From NCBI RefSeq assembly GCF_001436305.1, contig NZ_AZFO01000006.1:1-64000 (forward strand): 64,000 nucleotides of DNA. Reading direction: 5' to 3'. Below the pieces are notes generated by a model. That model was not told the DNA's origin and ran no database searches. It was given only the letters and a program-made list of their open reading frames with translations. This stretch comes from Lactobacillus ultunensis DSM 16047. Lineage in GTDB: Bacteria; Bacillota; Bacilli; Lactobacillales; Lactobacillaceae. The position numbers and the translations under genes were made by a program. Shown piece by piece: positions 31,165 through 39,067 of the stretch; position 1 is the stretch's first letter, and every line of letters starts with the position of its first letter.

Positions 31165-32706
31165 TCAATTCATTGTTTCAATATCAATGGTTTTATCGAC
31201 CCAATCGCCACGGAAGAAATCTCGCTCGTGGCTGACAACGATTACCCCACCTGGGAAGTTCACGATTGCTTTTCTTAAAGCATCCTTCGTATCGTTATCC
31301 AAGTGGTTAGTAGGTTCATCCAAGAAAAGCAAGTTAGCTGGTTCGAATTGCATCTTCGCCAATTTCACTTTTTCCTGTTCCCCACCAGAGAGTTCCTTCA
31401 GCGGACTCATTGCTTGTTGCGCGGTCAAGCCCATTCTAGCTAAAGCCTGGCGCAATTCACGCGGCTTCTTTCGCTCAAATTCTTCTTGCAGATATTGTAA
31501 CGGCGTCATATTGCTGTTGGGCCAAGCCAAGTCCTGCTTGAAGTAAGCTAATTTTGCCGTTACGGACAACTCATATGAACCGTAAATTGGCTTAAGCTGA
31601 CCTAAGAGCGTTTTAAGCAAAGTGGTTTTACCGATACCGTTAAAACCGGTAATCGCTACCTTTTCATCCCCGCCAACGGAGAAATTAAAGGCCGACTTAA
31701 CCAAAGCGTGATCATAGCCGATCACCAAATCCTGCGTCTGTAATAGCAAGTTAGAAGCAGTAGCCACATATGGAAATTCGAATTTAGCACGACGATTGTT
31801 TTTAGGTGGAGTTAAAACGTCCATTCTAGCCAATTGTTTCTCACGTGACTTCGCACTCTTAGCACGCGTACCGGCCTTGTTCTTGCGAATGTAAGCTTCA
31901 GTCTTCGCAATCTTACGCTGTTGGTTGGCATAGGCCTTGAGGTAAGTCTCACGGTTAGCCGCTTTTTGCCGTAACGCTTGCTTCAACGTTCCCGTATAAC
32001 GGGTAATCGTACCGAAGTCGATATCGATAATACAGTTAGTAATCCGACCTAAAAAGTCATAGTCGTGACTAACTACAATAAAGGCGCCTGAGAAGTTATT
32101 CAGGTAGTCTACTAACCAATCAATGTGCGATACATCAAGATAGTTAGTCGGTTCGTCCAGTACCAAAACATCAGGGTTTTGTAAAAGCAATTTACCCAAA
32201 ATAATCTTGGAGCGTTGACCACCTGATAGTTTAGAAACATCGTGATCGTAGCCCAGATCAGCTAAACCCAAACCAGCGGCAACTTGTTCAATCTCGGTAT
32301 CAATATCATAGAAGTTATTTTCTTCTAGGTAAGTCTGAACCTTGCCGGCTTTTTCCAATAAGGCATCGTCACCATTTTCCGCATATTTTGCGTAAAGGTC
32401 GTTCAATTCCTTTTCTTTTTGATAAAGATCATCAAAGGCAGTACGCAAAAAGCCACGAATGGTTACACCAGGAGCCAACTTGGCATACTGATCCAGATAA
32501 CCCACATCAACTTTGTTTTGCCACTTAACTTGGCCTTCATCAGGAATAATTTCGCCGGTCAAAATTTTAATCAAAGTAGATTTACCTACCCCGTTTTGAC
32601 CAGTAACTCCCATATGGTCTTCCTTATTCAACACGAAGCTAGCATCTTCGTATAAAGTTTTATCAATAAAACTCTGACTTAAGTCTTTTACAGTTAATAA
32701 ACTCAT
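31165..32706 (-). CDS. ABC-F family ATPase (YbiT/Uup-like translation factor)
   Basis: A 513-residue protein with two ABC domains and no membrane part. First site: Gly-Gln-Asn-Gly-Val-Gly-Lys-Ser-Thr near residue 36, Leu-Ser-Gly-Gly-Gln near 160, Leu-Asp-Glu-Pro-Thr-Asn near 184. Between them is the charged P-site tRNA interaction linker (Arg-Lys-Asn-Lys-Ala-Gly near 280). Second site: Gly-Phe-Asn-Gly-Ile-Gly-Lys-Thr-Thr, Leu-Ser-Gly-Gly-Glu, Leu-Asp-Glu-Pro-Thr-Asn-His. ABC-F proteins act on ribosomes; most are translation factors, some confer ribosome-protection resistance. It lacks the long linker typical of resistance types, so a housekeeping role is more likely. Confidence 0.9.
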   Translation of the reverse strand: MSLLTVKDLSQSFIDKTLYEDASFVLNKEDHMGVTGQNGVGKSTLIKILTGEIIPDEGQVKWQNKVDVGYLDQYAKLAPGVTIRGFLRTAFDDLYQKEKELNDLYAKYAENGDDALLEKAGKVQTYLEENNFYDIDTEIEQVAAGLGLADLGYDHDVSKLSGGQRSKIILGKLLLQNPDVLVLDEPTNYLDVSHIDWLVDYLNNFSGAFIVVSHDYDFLGRITNCIIDIDFGTITRYTGTLKQALRQKAANRETYLKAYANQQRKIAKTEAYIRKNKAGTRAKSAKSREKQLARMDVLTPPKNNRRAKFEFPYVATASNLLLQTQDLVIGYDHALVKSAFNFSVGGDEKVAITGFNGIGKTTLLKTLLGQLKPIYGSYELSVTAKLAYFKQDLAWPNSNMTPLQYLQEEFERKKPRELRQALARMGLTAQQAMSPLKELSGGEQEKVKLAKMQFEPANLLFLDEPTNHLDNDTKDALRKAIVNFPGGVIVVSHERDFFRGDWVDKTIDIETMN

Positions 32707-32714
32707 TTTCCCTC

Positions 32715-33089
32715 TTATTCCTCAGCTGATTCGCGCTTTTTTTCATAATTTTGCAGCGCATCAAGTACACGTGGCCAGTAACGTTTAGGCAAAATCAATT
32801 CCAAATGATTATGGTAGATTGGAAAATCGCTTGCCTTCATTCCCGTAATCTTGGCCACTTCTTGATCAGTCAGCTTATATTTGTAAACTATTCTCTTAAT
32901 TTCAACTGATGCATGCCCTCTAAAGTAAGACAAGCCGAAGAAAAAAATCGCAAAAACACCAGCAAGGATGATTGAAAGCTGCAAGTTCAGACTAAAACTG
33001 CGTAGACAAATAAACATCACGGCAATAAAAGAAATAATGGCGGAAATCACGCCATAAACAACTGGAAATATACTCTCTTTTTTCTGCAT
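32715..33089 (-). CDS. Small membrane protein of unknown function
   Basis: A 124-residue protein with two membrane segments (about residues 8-28 and 35-52) and a cytoplasmic C-terminal half containing Tyr-Lys-Leu-Thr-Asp-Gln-Glu-Val-Ala-Lys-Ile-Thr-Gly-Met, which resembles a small helix-turn-helix. ATG 33089 is preferred over 33140 because GAAGGGA lies six bases before it. It ends eight bases before the ABC-F start, so co-transcription is likely. Confidence 0.65.
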   Translation of the reverse strand: MQKKESIFPVVYGVISAIISFIAVMFICLRSFSLNLQLSIILAGVFAIFFFGLSYFRGHASVEIKRIVYKYKLTDQEVAKITGMKASDFPIYHNHLELILPKRYWPRVLDALQNYEKKRESAEE

Positions 33090-33215
33090 AATTTTTCCCT
33101 TCTTACATTGAAACTTGGTAACTGCTATTGAACTTATCAAAAATTAGTAGGCTTTGCAACAGATGGATGATTAAGTATAATTTTTGTAACAATTTAATTA
33201 GAAAGGCACTCTTTT

Positions 33216-33791
33216 ATGGATAAAGTACACTATTATTTTTCACTCATTCATTTCAAAATTGACGACTTAGATATTAACCTAGCCATGCCACAAGCTTGGC
33301 AGGCAGTTGAACTTTATCACGCCATTGCAGATGATCGTGAAGATTTGGGTAAATGGCTTCCTTGGGCTTACAAGATGCAGTCTGCAGATGATGAAGCTAA
33401 GTTTATTAAAACTATCCAAGAAGACATGATCCAGCAAAGAATGATCGTACTCACTATTTTAGTCAATGGTGAACCTGCTGGGATGATTGATCTTCATAAA
33501 TTAGTCAAAAATAAAAAAGGCGAGATCGGCTACTGGCTTTCCAGCAAATATCAAGGACACGGCATCGTTACGCGCAGCGTACTGGAATTATGCAAATATG
33601 CCTTTAATGAGTTGAATTTGCAATACGTTGACTTAATCGTGGCCATCGAAAATGGCAAGAGTAGCCGAGTTGCTGAACATGCTGGTTTTAAATTAATGGG
33701 CGTTGAACAGAACTTGATCCATGACCACCAAATGGCTGGTAAGATCTTTAGAAAAATCAATCCCACTAGAACCAGCCAGTCAGATCTTTAA
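33216..33791 (+). CDS. GNAT acetyltransferase, RimL/YdaF-like
   Basis: A 191-residue N-acetyltransferase. Family points: Val-Glu-Leu-Tyr-His-Ala-Ile near residue 31, Leu-Gly-Lys-Trp-Leu-Pro-Trp, Gly-Met-Ile-Asp-Leu-His, Ile-Gly-Tyr-Trp-Leu, and the acetyl-CoA loop Tyr-Gln-Gly-His-Gly-Ile-Val-Thr. This is the pattern of ribosomal-protein serine/alanine acetyltransferases of firmicutes. The last 26 bases overlap the 3' end of the convergent DUF554 gene. Confidence 0.87.
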   Translation: MDKVHYYFSLIHFKIDDLDINLAMPQAWQAVELYHAIADDREDLGKWLPWAYKMQSADDEAKFIKTIQEDMIQQRMIVLTILVNGEPAGMIDLHKLVKNKKGEIGYWLSSKYQGHGIVTRSVLELCKYAFNELNLQYVDLIVAIENGKSSRVAEHAGFKLMGVEQNLIHDHQMAGKIFRKINPTRTSQSDL

Positions 33792-34455
33792 TGATAAAAA
33801 AGATGATCGGAACTAACAAAGAAGGTAAGAAGTTCAAAGTTTTAACATCACGAATTTTCAATAATGCCAGACCTGAGCAGGCAATTAAGAACCCACCGAC
33901 GATGGAAATCTCTGCTACTAGTGGACCAGTAAAGAAACTAGCAGATAAGAACTTAGCGACTAGATAGATGCTGCCTTGCCAGCAAAACAGCACCGGTGCA
34001 ACTAGCAGCATCCCCCAGCCGAAACTAGCACCAAAGACCATTGAAGTAACGAAGTCCATCATGGCGTTGGTATAAAGCATAGTGTAGTCGCCCTTCACTG
34101 CCGCCATAACTGGACCAACGATGGATAAGGCACCAATACAGCAAAGCAGAATCTCGGTAGCCAAGCCTTTACCGAGATTAGATTTACCTGCCTTATCAAC
34201 TAAATGATCGAAGTGCCCAGTAATATTTAAAGCAGTTCCGGTAATGCCTCCTAAAGCCAAGCTAACGATAAACAAAACCGGATAATGACTCTTCGGCATA
34301 TTGTTGGTGACGTTTTCCCAACCAATGCCTAAAGCTGCGAGACCCATGGCAATGAATAATACATCTTCAAAGCGTTTGTTCAGTCCTTTTTTGAGCAAAC
34401 AGCCAATAGCTGTTCCGACTAGTAATGCCAATGTGTTAGCGATTGTTCCTATCAT
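33766..34455 (-). CDS. DUF554 (YdfK-like) membrane protein
   Basis: A 229-residue protein with six to seven membrane segments. It begins Met-Ile-Gly-Thr-Ile-Ala-Asn and has the Gly-Leu-Asn-Lys-Arg, Leu-Gly-Gly-Ile-Thr-Gly-Thr and Gly-Gly-Phe-Leu-Ile-Ala-Cys-Ser-Gly blocks of the DUF554 family, a putative transporter with unknown substrate. Its 3' end overlaps the acetyltransferase gene tail to tail. No terminator fits between them. Confidence 0.85.
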   Translation of the reverse strand: MIGTIANTLALLVGTAIGCLLKKGLNKRFEDVLFIAMGLAALGIGWENVTNNMPKSHYPVLFIVSLALGGITGTALNITGHFDHLVDKAGKSNLGKGLATEILLCCIGALSIVGPVMAAVKGDYTMLYTNAMMDFVTSMVFGASFGWGMLLVAPVLFCWQGSIYLVAKFLSASFFTGPLVAEISIVGGFLIACSGLALLKIRDVKTLNFLPSLLVPIIFFIIKDLTGWF

Positions 34456-34505
34456 CTTTTTTCACCTCTATTTTTATTTTACAACAAGGCTAGATGACAA
34501 AAAAC

Positions 34506-34535
34506 AGCATCCCCACCAACTTGGTTAGGGATGCT
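34506..34535 (-). terminator. Terminator of the Fic gene
   Basis: Stem AGCATCCC/GGGATGCT with a 14-base loop, T-run on the minus strand, just past the Fic stop. Confidence 0.75.
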
Positions 34536-34542
34536 ATTTTGT

Positions 34543-35271
34543 TTAATCTTGATGTTTTTTCTCAAAATCTTTTTGTGCCCGATAATTTTTTTCAAAAACT
34601 TCATAGCGTTGTTTTTCTTCAGCCATTCTCTTCTTGGCGTATTCAGCTAGATGCTTTGCATCCTGATCCGCTTCATAAGCAATATACTGCGCCTTATCTT
34701 CTTTAGCTATTACTAAGAATGGCAACTCTCGCTTAGCTAATTCAAAATTAATCAACTCTCGACCAGTTCGCCCATTACCATCTTCAAAAGGATGAATACG
34801 TTCAAAAGCAATATGTGCCGCCATTAAATTTTCGATAAATTCATCATCATTAGCACTATTTTCTAATTGGTAGTTAGTATTAGCAGCCCATTGACTAACA
34901 TCAATTGGAGTCTGCGCAACAGAAGAAGTTGGAAAATCCGCCCCTAAAATCATATTTTCATTTTGCTTAAACTTACCTGCAGTACCAATCGTATTTTTGG
35001 TTAGCTCAAACTGAAGCTTTAATATATTAGTGACATTCAATTCCATATTATTGGCTGCCATATCAAGCATGGCATAAAATGCGTCCTTTTGGTTGCTAGC
35101 CTCATACACATCTCGTAATTTTACGCCCTTATAGCCAACTGAAGTAACCGTATCATTCAAAATAACAGATTCGGTTTGTCCTCTCGTAAGAGAATTTCCT
35201 TCAATAGCATTAGAGTGATATGCAAATCGTACTAACACATCATCAATATATTCTGGTGAATAGTGAAGCAT
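34543..35271 (-). CDS. Fic-domain protein (copy 1)
   Basis: A 242-residue Fic protein. The active loop His-Pro-Phe-Glu-Asp-Gly-Asn-Gly-Arg-Thr-Gly-Arg lies at residues 160-171, complete. An inhibitory helix motif Ser20-x3-Glu24-Gly25 (S/T-x3-E-G/N) is at the N-terminus, making it a self-inhibited class II Fic. Fic enzymes transfer AMP to target proteins. The C-terminus is a charged helix without a DNA-binding domain, unlike the Fic protein at 48.4 kb. It starts 15 bases past the LCP gene and probably shares its transcript. No toxin-antitoxin partner is seen. Confidence 0.88.
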   Translation of the reverse strand: MLHYSPEYIDDVLVRFAYHSNAIEGNSLTRGQTESVILNDTVTSVGYKGVKLRDVYEASNQKDAFYAMLDMAANNMELNVTNILKLQFELTKNTIGTAGKFKQNENMILGADFPTSSVAQTPIDVSQWAANTNYQLENSANDDEFIENLMAAHIAFERIHPFEDGNGRTGRELINFELAKRELPFLVIAKEDKAQYIAYEADQDAKHLAEYAKKRMAEEKQRYEVFEKNYRAQKDFEKKHQD

Positions 35272-35286
35272 TATCCTACCTTCTTT

Positions 35287-36528
35287 TTACCAATGGAATT
35301 TCCAGGTGCTACTACTGCTGCTTGATGAAGAACTTGAACTCGAACTTGTTGACGAGCTACTGTTTTCACCATAACCAGAATTAGATCCACCTGCTGGCTT
35401 ATCTGCGTTCTGTTCGTAAATCTGATAAGTAGTGAACGCATTTGGATCATCCCATTTAACATGGTTGTTCTGATCGTTCAGTTCATTTTGACGTGTTTCT
35501 TCATTATCTAAAGTTTCAACTGGTAAATTCAAATTCTTTCTAATCTTATTAGAAGTCTTTTGCAGTTCCTTAGTTGAAGCAACCTGAATTGAAGCACCAT
35601 CAATCCAAGCATCGTGTCCTTGAAGAAAGCCACTGTTTAAATTACTCATGCAGCCACGATAGTTAAGTGCCAAACTAAGCATATCGTTGAAAGTTAAATT
35701 GGTTTTGACGTATTTATTAAAAATATCAACTAACTTACGGTAGTTACTGATGGTGTTAACTGACATCGCCTTGTGCGCAATCGCTTCGATCACTTGACGC
35801 TGACGCAATTGACGACCGTAGTCACCTCGTGGGTCCTCTTTTCTCATTCGTACATAGGCTACCGCATGCCGACCATTCAAGTGTTGCTTACCCTTGTGGA
35901 AGTCACACCAGTCGTATGAAAAGTCAAATGGCACATTAACATCAACGCCACCTACCGCATTAACTAAGCTGCGCAAAGCCTTCATATTAACTTCAACATA
36001 GTAGTTAATTGGAACATTTAATAAACTCGAAACGGTTTTGACACTCGACTTGCTACCGCCGATTTCGTAAGCTGAGTTCACCCGGAACATAAAGTATTTA
36101 TCACCAGGATCGCCTTTAATATCAGCCAGCGTATCACGTGGAATTGAAGTCATAGTTGCTGTATTTTTTTGTGGATTAGCCGTTGCTAAAATCAAGGTAT
36201 CTGAGTTGCCTCGATCATGTCGGCCTTCGATTCCTTGGTCTACCCCAAGAATCAAAACTGAAATTGGTTGTCTATTCGTAATTTTAGCGGAAGTAGCAAG
36301 ACCACCTCCATTTCTGCCATCAACTGCACTATGAATTGTAAAGTACATGTGTGCAGCCCAGGCCACGCCGAAGCAGACTGCGACCAATGCAATCAAACCT
36401 ATAAACCGAGCAAACATATTACCAGGCTTATATGAAGATTTATCCGCCGCTAAAGCTCGATTATGATGAAGATTGAGCGAGGAGTGCTTGGCTCGATATT
36501 CTTCTCTGCGTTTGGAATTTGGCTCCAT
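35287..36528 (-). CDS. LytR-CpsA-Psr (LCP) family protein with poly-Ser tail
   Basis: A 413-residue LCP protein: a cytoplasmic N-terminus of about 38 residues, one membrane segment (about 40-60), and an extracellular LCP domain with Leu-Ile-Leu-Gly-Val-Asp, Asn-Ser-Asp-Thr-Leu, Ser-Ile-Pro-Arg-Asp-Thr and Arg-Met-Arg-Lys-Glu-Asp-Pro-Arg-Gly-Asp-Tyr-Gly-Arg. After an Asn/Gln-rich stretch the protein ends in a Ser/Thr tract of about 24 residues and Trp-Lys-Phe-His-Trp. LCP enzymes attach teichoic acid or polysaccharide to peptidoglycan. This is the second LCP gene of the window and is not linked to eps, so teichoic acid is the more likely substrate. Confidence 0.9.
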   Translation of the reverse strand: MEPNSKRREEYRAKHSSLNLHHNRALAADKSSYKPGNMFARFIGLIALVAVCFGVAWAAHMYFTIHSAVDGRNGGGLATSAKITNRQPISVLILGVDQGIEGRHDRGNSDTLILATANPQKNTATMTSIPRDTLADIKGDPGDKYFMFRVNSAYEIGGSKSSVKTVSSLLNVPINYYVEVNMKALRSLVNAVGGVDVNVPFDFSYDWCDFHKGKQHLNGRHAVAYVRMRKEDPRGDYGRQLRQRQVIEAIAHKAMSVNTISNYRKLVDIFNKYVKTNLTFNDMLSLALNYRGCMSNLNSGFLQGHDAWIDGASIQVASTKELQKTSNKIRKNLNLPVETLDNEETRQNELNDQNNHVKWDDPNAFTTYQIYEQNADKPAGGSNSGYGENSSSSTSSSSSSSSSSSSSTWKFHW

Positions 36529-36693
36529 ATCTTTATATCGTTTCCCTTCAAAATTAATACAAGTTTATTTGTATCACTTTTAAACTCTAGATAAAATAAA
36601 ATTACCGATAATTAATAATAACTTATTTTTTGTGTACAATTCTACATCGAATAATTGTGGAATCAAATGAAAACTAATAATGGAGGAAAAATT

Positions 36694-38490
36694 ATGGCTA
36701 TTCCAACACGAAATGAAGTTCCTGAAGACTTGAAATGGGATTTAACCCGTGTTTTTAAGACAGATGAAGACTGGGAAAAAGCTTATGCCGATGCCAAAGA
36801 AAAGGTCGCTAAGCTGGAACAATTAAAGGGGACTTTAGTTAAATCTGGTAAAGACTTATATGAAGGATTAACTAAAATTCTGGCCGTTAAGCGTGAAGTT
36901 GAAAATATCTATGCCTACGCTACTATGTCCAGCGATGTTGATACGTCCGATTCTCATTACTTGGGTTACGTCAGTCGCGTACAAACACTGGCTAATCAAT
37001 TTGAAGCAGTAACTAGTTTTATCAGTCCAGAAATCTTGAGCATCCCTGCCGCCAAATTTGAACAATTCAAGCAAGACGAACCACGCCTGAAGGACTATGC
37101 TCACTACCTTGAAACGATCACCAACAAGCGTCCGCATACCTTGCCAGCAGAACAAGAAAAATTAATTGCTGATGCTGGGGATGCATTGAGCGTCTCAGAA
37201 AACACCTTTAATGTTTTAACCAACTCCGACATGGAATACGGCTATGTCCAAGACGAAGATGGCAACATGGAACAACTATCTGACGGTCTTTACTCCTTGC
37301 TTATCCAATCACAGAACCGCGACGTCAGAAAAGGTGCATTTGACACACTTTATGCCACTTATGGTCAGTTCCAAAACTCACTTGCTTCTACTCTTTCCGG
37401 CGTTGTAAAAAAACATAACTATAACGCTCAAGTTCACAAGTACAATTCTGCTAGAGAAGCCGCTTTAGCTGAAAATAACGTACCTACGCAAGTCTATGAT
37501 ACATTGATTAAAGAGGTCGACTCTCACCTTGATTTATTGCACCGTTATGTTGCATTGCGCAAGAAAATTTTAGGTTTGAAAGATTTACAAATGTGGGACA
37601 TGTATGTACCTTTGACTGGCAAACCTTCCCTTTCCTACAACTTTGAAGAAGCAAAAGAAGTTGCTAAGAAGGCATTAGCTCCACTAGGTGAAGACTATTT
37701 GAAACATGTCGACTATATTTTTAACAACCGCGTGATCGATGTAGTTGAATCTAAGAACAAGGTCACTGGTGCCTACTCTGGTGGTGCCTATGACACTGAC
37801 CCATACGAATTGCTTAACTGGGAAGACAACGTTGATTCACTGTATACTTTGGTTCATGAGACTGGCCACTCTGTTCACTCTTGGTACATTCGTAATACGC
37901 AACCTTATGTCTATGGTGACTATCCAATCTTTGTGGCAGAAATTGCTTCTACTACGAATGAAAATATTTTGACAGAATACTTCCTAGACCATATTACTGA
38001 TCCTAAGACGCGGGCCTTCATTTTGAATTACTACCTAGATTCATTTAAGGGTACTCTATTCCGTCAAACCCAATTCGCCGTATTTGAACAATTTATTCAT
38101 GAAGCTGATGCTAAGGGTGAACCATTGACTGCTGAGACCTTGGATGATGTGTATGGTCAGCTCAACCAACATTACTATGGTGACAGCGTTGAACCAGGCG
38201 GCGATATTGCGCTGGAATGGTCACGGATTCCACACTTCTACTACAACTTCTATGTTTATCAATATGCGACTGGCTTTGCGGCTGCGACTGCTTTGGCTAA
38301 CAAGGTTGTGCATGGCAGTCAGGCTGAGAGGGATGCATATCTTGGCTTCTTGAAGGCTGGCTCAAGCGACTACCCAACTGAGATTATGAAACATGCTGGC
38401 GTTGATATGACAAAGCCAGACTACTTGGAAGATGCATTCAAGACTTTTGAAAAGAGATTGGATGAATTTGAGAGTTTGATTGAGAAATAG
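36694..38490 (+). CDS. pepF: Oligoendopeptidase F
   Basis: A 598-residue M3B metallopeptidase. Zinc motif His-Glu-Thr-Gly-His with the downstream Glu in Phe-Val-Ala-Glu-Ile-Ala-Ser-Thr are present near residues 387-416. The N-terminus Glu-Val-Pro-Glu-Asp-Leu-Lys-Trp-Asp-Leu and the C-terminal Tyr-Gln-Tyr-Ala-Thr-Gly motif are those of PepF. It breaks peptides of about 7-17 residues in the cytoplasm, part of the lactobacillus peptide utilisation system. The ATG at 36694 has a GGAGG site; an earlier in-frame start lacks one. Full length, no defects. Confidence 0.96.
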   Translation: MAIPTRNEVPEDLKWDLTRVFKTDEDWEKAYADAKEKVAKLEQLKGTLVKSGKDLYEGLTKILAVKREVENIYAYATMSSDVDTSDSHYLGYVSRVQTLANQFEAVTSFISPEILSIPAAKFEQFKQDEPRLKDYAHYLETITNKRPHTLPAEQEKLIADAGDALSVSENTFNVLTNSDMEYGYVQDEDGNMEQLSDGLYSLLIQSQNRDVRKGAFDTLYATYGQFQNSLASTLSGVVKKHNYNAQVHKYNSAREAALAENNVPTQVYDTLIKEVDSHLDLLHRYVALRKKILGLKDLQMWDMYVPLTGKPSLSYNFEEAKEVAKKALAPLGEDYLKHVDYIFNNRVIDVVESKNKVTGAYSGGAYDTDPYELLNWEDNVDSLYTLVHETGHSVHSWYIRNTQPYVYGDYPIFVAEIASTTNENILTEYFLDHITDPKTRAFILNYYLDSFKGTLFRQTQFAVFEQFIHEADAKGEPLTAETLDDVYGQLNQHYYGDSVEPGGDIALEWSRIPHFYYNFYVYQYATGFAAATALANKVVHGSQAERDAYLGFLKAGSSDYPTEIMKHAGVDMTKPDYLEDAFKTFEKRLDEFESLIEK

Positions 38491-38562
38491 AAATTAATAG
38501 AAACAATCAGAAATCATAGCACAATTATTTGTACAAAAGGTAACAAGAAGGTGTCACTTTAT

Positions 38563-38814
38563 ATGGATGCAGTAAATTATAGTAATTTTAGAAAAAATCT
38601 AAAGACCTACTTCAGACAAGTAAATGATAATAGTGAACCATTAATTGTTATCAATAAGAATCATAAAAATAATGTGGTTGTTTTAAGCAAAAATGAATAC
38701 GACTCATTGATGGAAACTTTATCAATTCAATCAAACGAGTATTTAATGGATAAGATAAAGCGTGGTCGTGAACAAGTATCGCTTGGAAAAATCAAGGACA
38801 AAATAAGAAAGTAA
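38563..38814 (+). CDS. yefM: YefM/Phd-type antitoxin with altered C-terminus
   Basis: An 83-residue antitoxin. The N-terminal Phd/YefM DNA-binding fold is complete: Tyr-Ser-Asn-Phe-Arg-Lys-Asn-Leu-Lys-Thr-Tyr, Val-Asn-Asp-Asn-Ser-Glu-Pro, and Val-Val-Val-Leu-Ser-Lys-Asn-Glu-Tyr. The last residues (Lys-Ile-Lys-Asp-Lys-Ile-Arg-Lys) are not antitoxin sequence: the same bases in another frame are the start of the surviving yoeB part. A deletion seems to have joined the antitoxin end to the inside of the toxin gene. The ATG at 38563 has AAGGTG upstream. It may still repress its promoter. Confidence 0.8.
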   Translation: MDAVNYSNFRKNLKTYFRQVNDNSEPLIVINKNHKNNVVVLSKNEYDSLMETLSIQSNEYLMDKIKRGREQVSLGKIKDKIRK

Positions 38815-39005
38815 AACGAATTAATAAACTAATTAAAGATATCAAACGTCACCCATTTGAAGGTATGGGTAAACCTGAATTTTTAAAGAATGATTTATCC
38901 GGATTATGGTCTCGTAGAATTGATTCTAAAGATAGAATTATTTATGATTATGACGGAAAAAGTATCATAATCTATTCGTGTAAAGATCATTATAGTGATC
39001 ATTAA
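38772..39005 (+). pseudogene. yoeB: YoeB/Txe toxin, N-terminally deleted
   Basis: An open frame overlapping the antitoxin end encodes the YoeB toxin from about residue 18 on: Trp-Lys-Asn-Gln-Gly-Gln-Asn-Lys-Lys, Ile-Asn-Lys-Leu-Ile-Lys-Asp-Ile, Gly-Met-Gly-Lys-Pro-Glu, Leu-Ser-Gly-Leu-Trp-Ser-Arg-Arg-Ile, Arg-Ile-Ile-Tyr and the end Lys-Asp-His-Tyr. The catalytic Glu, Arg and His region is present, but the first 15-18 residues and any start codon are missing. Upstream the frame meets a TGA at 38769. So the toxin should not be made. Confidence 0.82.
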
Positions 39006-39014
39006 ACAAAAAAG

Positions 39015-39051
39015 CTGATATATTCACCAGAAATGAATATATCAGTTTTTT
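39015..39051. terminator. Bidirectional terminator between yoeB remnant and lactate permease
   Basis: Perfect 12-bp stem CTGATATATTCA/TGAATATATCAG with T-run on plus and A-run (T on minus) on the other side. Confidence 0.8.
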
Positions 39052-39067
39052 CATTTACTCTGTTTTT

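Noticed and set aside
31165-32706. ABC-F protein as an antibiotic resistance determinant
   Set aside because: No long inter-domain loop typical of ribosome-protection ABC-F proteins and a plain housekeeping context.
33766-33791. Tail-to-tail overlap of the acetyltransferase and DUF554 genes as a regulatory antisense site
   Set aside because: Only 26 bases; common in compact genomes and without further signals.
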